The notes below the pieces were generated by a model. It saw only the letters and a list, made by a program, of their open reading frames with translations, was not told the DNA's origin and made no database searches. The translations under genes were made by a program, and so were the position numbers. Below are positions 61,301-64,000 of a stretch of 64,000 nt of DNA, piece by piece (position 1 is the first letter of the stretch; each line of letters starts with the position of its first letter). The stretch comes from Larkinella rosea. Lineage in GTDB: Bacteria > Bacteroidota > Bacteroidia > Cytophagales > Spirosomataceae. The DNA lies in contig NZ_RQJO01000008.1 in NCBI RefSeq assembly GCF_003858635.1, forward strand, positions 558,001 to 622,000. The letters run 5' to 3'.

Positions 61301-61543
61301 CTGACGCAGGTATTCCGGTTATTGACGAGTCGCAAACCGACGAACAAGGAGCTGGCTATTTTGACGAAATTGTACCAGCAGGAATACCAGAAATTCCGGA
61401 AAACTCCCGCCAAAATGGAGGGCTGGATTCAGGCCGGTGAATACAAATTGACGCAAGCAAGTGCCGAGATGCCCGCCCTAGCGGCCGGTGCGGTCGTTGC
61501 CAGTACGGTGATGAATTCGGAAGCGTTTATTACAAAGCATTAG
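58355..61543 (+). CDS. PSD1/planctomycete cytochrome-c domain lipoprotein with LamG (second module)
   Basis: 1062 residues from ATG 58355 (MTSRMGVLMIGLASLLIQSC, lipobox LIQSC); GTG 58307 and other ATGs upstream are possible. Heme motif CFFCH at 53-57; DUF1549, LamG-like and DUF1553 regions in the order seen in the copy at 41639-45100. The LamG insert rich in K/E is missing here. It probably belongs to the SusCD locus that precedes it, in the same direction, 209 bases away. Function unknown. Confidence 0.9.
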   Translation: MTSRMGVLMIGLASLLIQSCGVDKPAEIEQLADQLPDEVDYNLHVKPILSDKCFFCHGPDKASQKGGLELATREGAMAALKKAKNKKHAIVPGDLAESEVYYRLVTKDEDEMMPPKSSNRVLTNYEKAVLLKWIEQGAEYKPHWALIKPEKPELPKVKDTRWPKNPIDYFVLAKMEEKGLKPAPEADKENLLRRVTLDLTGLPPTVAEEDAFLADHSPNAYEKVVDRLLKSPHYGEKMAIDWLDVSRYADTHGYTVDRYRPMWPWRDWVIQSFNKNQPFNQFITWQLAGDLLPKANREQRLATAFNRNHSQNMEGGIINEEFRVEYVADRANTVGTALMGLTMECARCHDHKFDPISQKDYYSLFAFFNNVDEAGQISWDDAMPVPTMLLTQPKHDSLLTFLDTKIKAAESAINQTVQAEQPAFVNWQKTATAIPFDYRKGLQAHFTFDKLVNGKFLNEVSKKDTGKVLDPVLVPGKRGNAFQSNGDDILTLGQVGIFNRSQPFTVGVWVNIPKDVSKAALVHKGNGDILYNFRGYFLNLRDGKAELLMAHTWPYNAIIRLSNQVLPKEKWIQLTMTYDGSSKANGLRLFVDGREAAMTTEKDNLYKDILFRGKQTGLMVGADMRGPGFKKGSVDDLVVYNRALTAPEVFALAQSGQQLNAANGDALKNYYLHAVSTAYQQRRDTLQKLRAERNRVAEEIPEIMVMEDMKKPRPTFILKRGGYDAPGDPVRPDVPASVLPFPKEYPRNRLGLAQWLLHPDNPLTARVTVNRYWQTYFGTGLVKSANNFGNQGNLPTHPELLDWLAVQFREGAGGASPWNVKAMQKLLVMSATYRQSSRGTPELLQKDPENTWLARGPMFRLTAEMIRDNALASSGLLSTRLGGESVKPYQPEGLWTVNSATYDQATGEGLYRRSLYTFWRRTNPPPSMNTFDAPSRSYCVVQRQKTSTPLQALILLNDPQFVEAAKVVAARSFTGNKPLPEQLTQVFRLLTSRKPTNKELAILTKLYQQEYQKFRKTPAKMEGWIQAGEYKLTQASAEMPALAAGAVVASTVMNSEAFITKH

Positions 61544-61544
61544 A

Positions 61545-61649
61545 ACGTACCCACGGACTAAAGTCCGTGAGACCTTGAATACTAGTTAGAATCTGGAATT
61601 ATTACATCTCACGGACTAAACGGGGCCGCCCGGCGGGCCGTGGGTACGT
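61545..61649. repeat. Compound inverted repeat between second PSD1 and DUF1501 genes
   Basis: Outer arms 61545-61556 and 61638-61649 match over 12 bp (ACGTACCCACGG). Inside is CACGGACT/AGTCCGTG at 61552-61569, a third copy of the CACGGACT word at 61610-61617, and a GC-rich stem near 61624-61639. It occupies the same position as the repeat 41550-41617 in the first module, but is of different sequence. Confidence 0.85.
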
Positions 61650-61664
61650 GAAACCGGTAAACTT

Positions 61665-63110
61665 ATGAAAGACAAACTGGCGCAAAGTCTGGCCGATACC
61701 TTCAACCGGCGGTCTTTTTTGAATAAAGCTTCGTGGGGGCTGGGGACGCTGGCGTTGGGATCGTTGTTGCCTTCGCAGCTTTTCTCTAATCCGAACGAGA
61801 AGATCGTAACCGTGCCGAACCGCGCGCCGAAAGCCAAGCGGGTCGTGTATCTGTTCCAGAGCGGGGGGCCATCGCAGCTGGAAATGTTCGATTACAAACC
61901 GTATCTGGAAAAAATGCACGGCAAAGACCTGCCCGAATCCGTACGGAAAGGCCAGCGGCTGACGAGCATGAGCGCCCAGCAGTCGGCGTTGCCGCTGGTG
62001 AAATCACCGTATAAATTTACGCAGCACGGCAAAAGTGGGGCGTGGGCGAGCGAGTTGATGCCGTATACCGGCAAAGTAGCCGACGATCTGTGCTTTATCA
62101 AATCGATGTATACCGAGCAGATCAACCACGACCCGGCGCTGACGTTTTTCCAGACCGGCAATCAGTTGGCGGGTCGGCCGAGCATCGGGGCCTGGGTAAG
62201 TTACGGTCTGGGATCGGCCAACGAAAATCTGCCCGCCTTCATTGTCATGGTGTCGAAAGATGCCCCGCGCGACCAGCCGCTGTATGCCCGCTTGTGGGGC
62301 AACGGTTTTTTGCCTTCCAAACACCAGGGCGTCCAGTTTCGCTCGGGCAGCGACCCGGTTTTGTATCTGAATAACCCCAACGGCTATAGTTCGGCGGATC
62401 GGCGGTCGATGCTCGATGCGCTGAAGGATCTGAATCAGGTGCAGGAAGAAATCTACGGCGACCCGGAAGTGTCGAACCACATTGCGCAGTATGAAATGGC
62501 GTTCCGGATGCAGACCTCCGTGCCGGAAGTCAACGATCTGTCGGACGAACCGGACTGGGTGTTCGATCTCTACGGCGAAGAAGCCCGCAATCCGGGAACT
62601 TATGCCGCCAACTGCCTGATGGCCAGGCGTTTACTGGAGCGCGATGTGAAATTTGTTCAATTGTATCATCAGGGCTGGGACCTGCACGGCAACTTGCCCA
62701 AAGGCATCACCAGGCAGTGCAAAGCGACCGATCAGGCGTCGGCGGCTCTGGTGCAGGACCTCAAGCAACGCGGTTTGCTCGACGATACGCTCGTGGTCTG
62801 GGGCGGTGAATTTGGTCGGACGAACTATTCACAGGGCAAACTGACCGCCGACAATTACGGCCGCGATCATCACCCGCGCTGCTTCACGATGTGGATGGCC
62901 GGTGGCGGGGTTAAACGCGGGATTACCTACGGCGAAACGGATGAATTTGGGTATAACATCGCCAAAAATCCGGTCCACGTCCACGATTTTCAAGCCACGC
63001 TGCTGCACTTGCTGGGCGTCGATCACGAAAAACTGACCTACGAATTTCAGGGCCGCCGGTTCCGGCTGACGGACGTGGAAGGGAAGCTGGTGAAAGGGAT
63101 TCTGGCGTGA
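61665..63110 (+). CDS. DUF1501 family protein, Tat-exported (second module)
   Basis: 481 residues. Tat signal FNRRSFLNKASWGLGTLALG (13-32). Same domain as the copy at 40088-41536, with long near-identical blocks: YLFQSGGPSQLEMFDYKPYL, NHDPALTFFQTGNQLAGRPS, QLYHQGWDLHGNLPKG and WGGEFGRTNYSQGKL. It pairs with the PSD1 protein encoded just before it. Terminator follows. Confidence 0.92.
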   Translation: MKDKLAQSLADTFNRRSFLNKASWGLGTLALGSLLPSQLFSNPNEKIVTVPNRAPKAKRVVYLFQSGGPSQLEMFDYKPYLEKMHGKDLPESVRKGQRLTSMSAQQSALPLVKSPYKFTQHGKSGAWASELMPYTGKVADDLCFIKSMYTEQINHDPALTFFQTGNQLAGRPSIGAWVSYGLGSANENLPAFIVMVSKDAPRDQPLYARLWGNGFLPSKHQGVQFRSGSDPVLYLNNPNGYSSADRRSMLDALKDLNQVQEEIYGDPEVSNHIAQYEMAFRMQTSVPEVNDLSDEPDWVFDLYGEEARNPGTYAANCLMARRLLERDVKFVQLYHQGWDLHGNLPKGITRQCKATDQASAALVQDLKQRGLLDDTLVVWGGEFGRTNYSQGKLTADNYGRDHHPRCFTMWMAGGGVKRGITYGETDEFGYNIAKNPVHVHDFQATLLHLLGVDHEKLTYEFQGRRFRLTDVEGKLVKGILA

Positions 63111-63133
63111 AAACCGGTTTTATCTCAAATTCC

Positions 63134-63160
63134 AAGGTCTGTTAGACACAGACCTTTTTT
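63134..63160 (+). terminator. Intrinsic terminator after the second DUF1501 gene
   Basis: AAGGTCTGT at 63134-63142 and ACAGACCTT at 63148-63156, a perfect 9-bp stem with loop TAGAC, followed by T's. It ends the sigma-SusCD-PSD1-DUF1501 run. Confidence 0.92.
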
Positions 63161-63245
63161 CTTGCTCTTACTTGTAGAATATGCATAGACCTCGGATTAG
63201 GGTTATAAGCCGATTGGACATGCGGCAACAAAACCAGAACGGTCT

Positions 63246-64000
63246 TCATTTATCGTTTGTCAATGCTTGCAAAATTTTCCGGCCCGGCACATTACCTGGG
63301 AACATCTGAACGGATTGACGATACATGGTTATCGCATCTTTTCGCCGACCACTTTGCAGGAGGGCTTTTCCGTAGCTATCATAGGTATTCCAACTCTGTG
63401 GATACAGCAAGGTCGCTAGCTTGAGCACCTCCAGCGCAGCCGAGTCATGATGGTCCGTCAACAGTTCTAAGCCCAATTCGTTCAATTCACGCTCCTCGGT
63501 AAAATAATGAGCGGTGTCGGCTTTAAGTTGGTTAAACAAGGTCGCAGCAGCATCGGGGCCATCTTTTAGCAGGGTTCTCACAAAAGGCAGGAAGAGCGAC
63601 CGCTTGCCGGGTTCGTCCGCCGGAAAAAAGGGCGTTTGGTAGGCCAGATTAACCGTTTGCTTACAAGCTGTACCAAAACCGGGGCTCTCCGCATTATCCA
63701 GTAAGATGATGGTCCGGTGGTGGGTTTGATCATGCCAGAAGAAGGTGAAGAAACCCGGTTCGCGGCCGGTGTGCATCACGATTCGCCCCAATTGAGTGGC
63801 AGTCGGCAAAAACCAACCTAGCCCATAGTTGGCCGCACCAAACTCACCACCCGGGGCGGCTAACGTACCATCCGTAAGTTGATAAGGAGTAAAAGCCAGA
63901 TCCTGCATGCCCTTACTGAGTAACTTGTGCTGATCTAAAGCAACCGCATAGTTAGCTAAATCGCCGGTTGTGCTAACAATATTGGTGGGGCCATAAAGTC
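63246..64000 (-). CDS. Serine hydrolase (beta-lactamase-like) with TPR repeats, 5' end missing
   Basis: The frame stays open to the right edge, so the N-terminus lies outside. Visible part is about 250 residues: GPTNIVSTTGDLANYAVALD and YGLGWFLPTATQLGRIVMHT belong to the class C beta-lactamase/transpeptidase-like fold, with HTGREPGFF near the K-T-G-like box. The C-terminal 110 residues are TPR-like (ALEVLKLATLLYPQSWNTYD and ITMYRQSVQMFPGNVPGRKI). The active-site S-x-x-K lies beyond the window. It converges on the DUF1501 gene. Confidence 0.8.
   Translation of the reverse strand, partial: LYGPTNIVSTTGDLANYAVALDQHKLLSKGMQDLAFTPYQLTDGTLAAPGGEFGAANYGLGWFLPTATQLGRIVMHTGREPGFFTFFWHDQTHHRTIILLDNAESPGFGTACKQTVNLAYQTPFFPADEPGKRSLFLPFVRTLLKDGPDAAATLFNQLKADTAHYFTEERELNELGLELLTDHHDSAALEVLKLATLLYPQSWNTYDSYGKALLQSGRRKDAITMYRQSVQMFPGNVPGRKILQALTNDK

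Overview
The window looks like a chromosomal segment of a Bacteroidota bacterium, most likely order Cytophagales and near Spirosoma/Larkinella. Evidence: SusC/SusD proteins, an ECF sigma/FecR pair, a short NuoG, Wzi and multi-SLBB Wza capsule proteins, and promoters of the Bacteroidota type (TTTG near -33, TAnnTTTG near -7). The genus is inferred from general character, not from a marker gene. No rRNA, tRNA, CRISPR array, transposase or integrase was found.

Layout. (1) 1-7510: most of a respiratory complex I (nuo) cluster, end of nuoD then nuoE, F, G, H, I, J, with two DUF29 genes and a PhyH-type dioxygenase gene set between subunit genes; it ends at a strong terminator without nuoK-N. (2) 7560-12210: a BlaI-type repressor with its own promoter/operator, an M56 membrane protease and an outer-membrane barrel protein. 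(3) 12217-30196: an exopolysaccharide/capsule cluster, all on the minus strand: Wza, Wzz, GDP-mannose dehydratase, flippase, glycosyltransferases, methyltransferase, polymerase, priming transferase, Wzi. (4) 30351-39790: mostly single genes (gamma carbonic anhydrase, Fur-family regulator, DedA, ABC-F ATPase, SUMF1-like protein, HigBA toxin-antitoxin, Gfo/Idh/MocA oxidoreductase, MscS channel, GNAT, NTF2-like protein). (5) 39943-63110: a region bounded by two paralogous modules, each a PSD1/cytochrome-c lipoprotein plus a Tat-exported DUF1501 protein, in opposite orientation. Between them lie a DUF2231-cytochrome-LRR fusion, an MNT/HEPN toxin-antitoxin pair whose HEPN gene has an in-frame amber stop, a glycosidase-like protein, a beta-propeller protein, a CDI-type immunity protein, and an ECF sigma-FecR-SusC-SusD locus. 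(6) 63246-end: the 3' part of a serine hydrolase with TPR-like repeats.

Two features cut across the map. At least eleven intergenic inverted repeats, up to 31 bp perfect per arm, sit mainly at junctions of co-directional genes; each is built from its own set of short words, and several reach into coding ends (a glycosyltransferase, the MscS protein). The hexamer AAACCG/CGGTTT is also far commoner than chance on both strands.

Working picture: complex I supplies respiration; the capsule cluster builds and exports a Wzy-dependent polysaccharide; the right half looks like a regulated outer-membrane uptake and degradation system with periplasmic cytochrome-linked enzymes, its substrate unknown.
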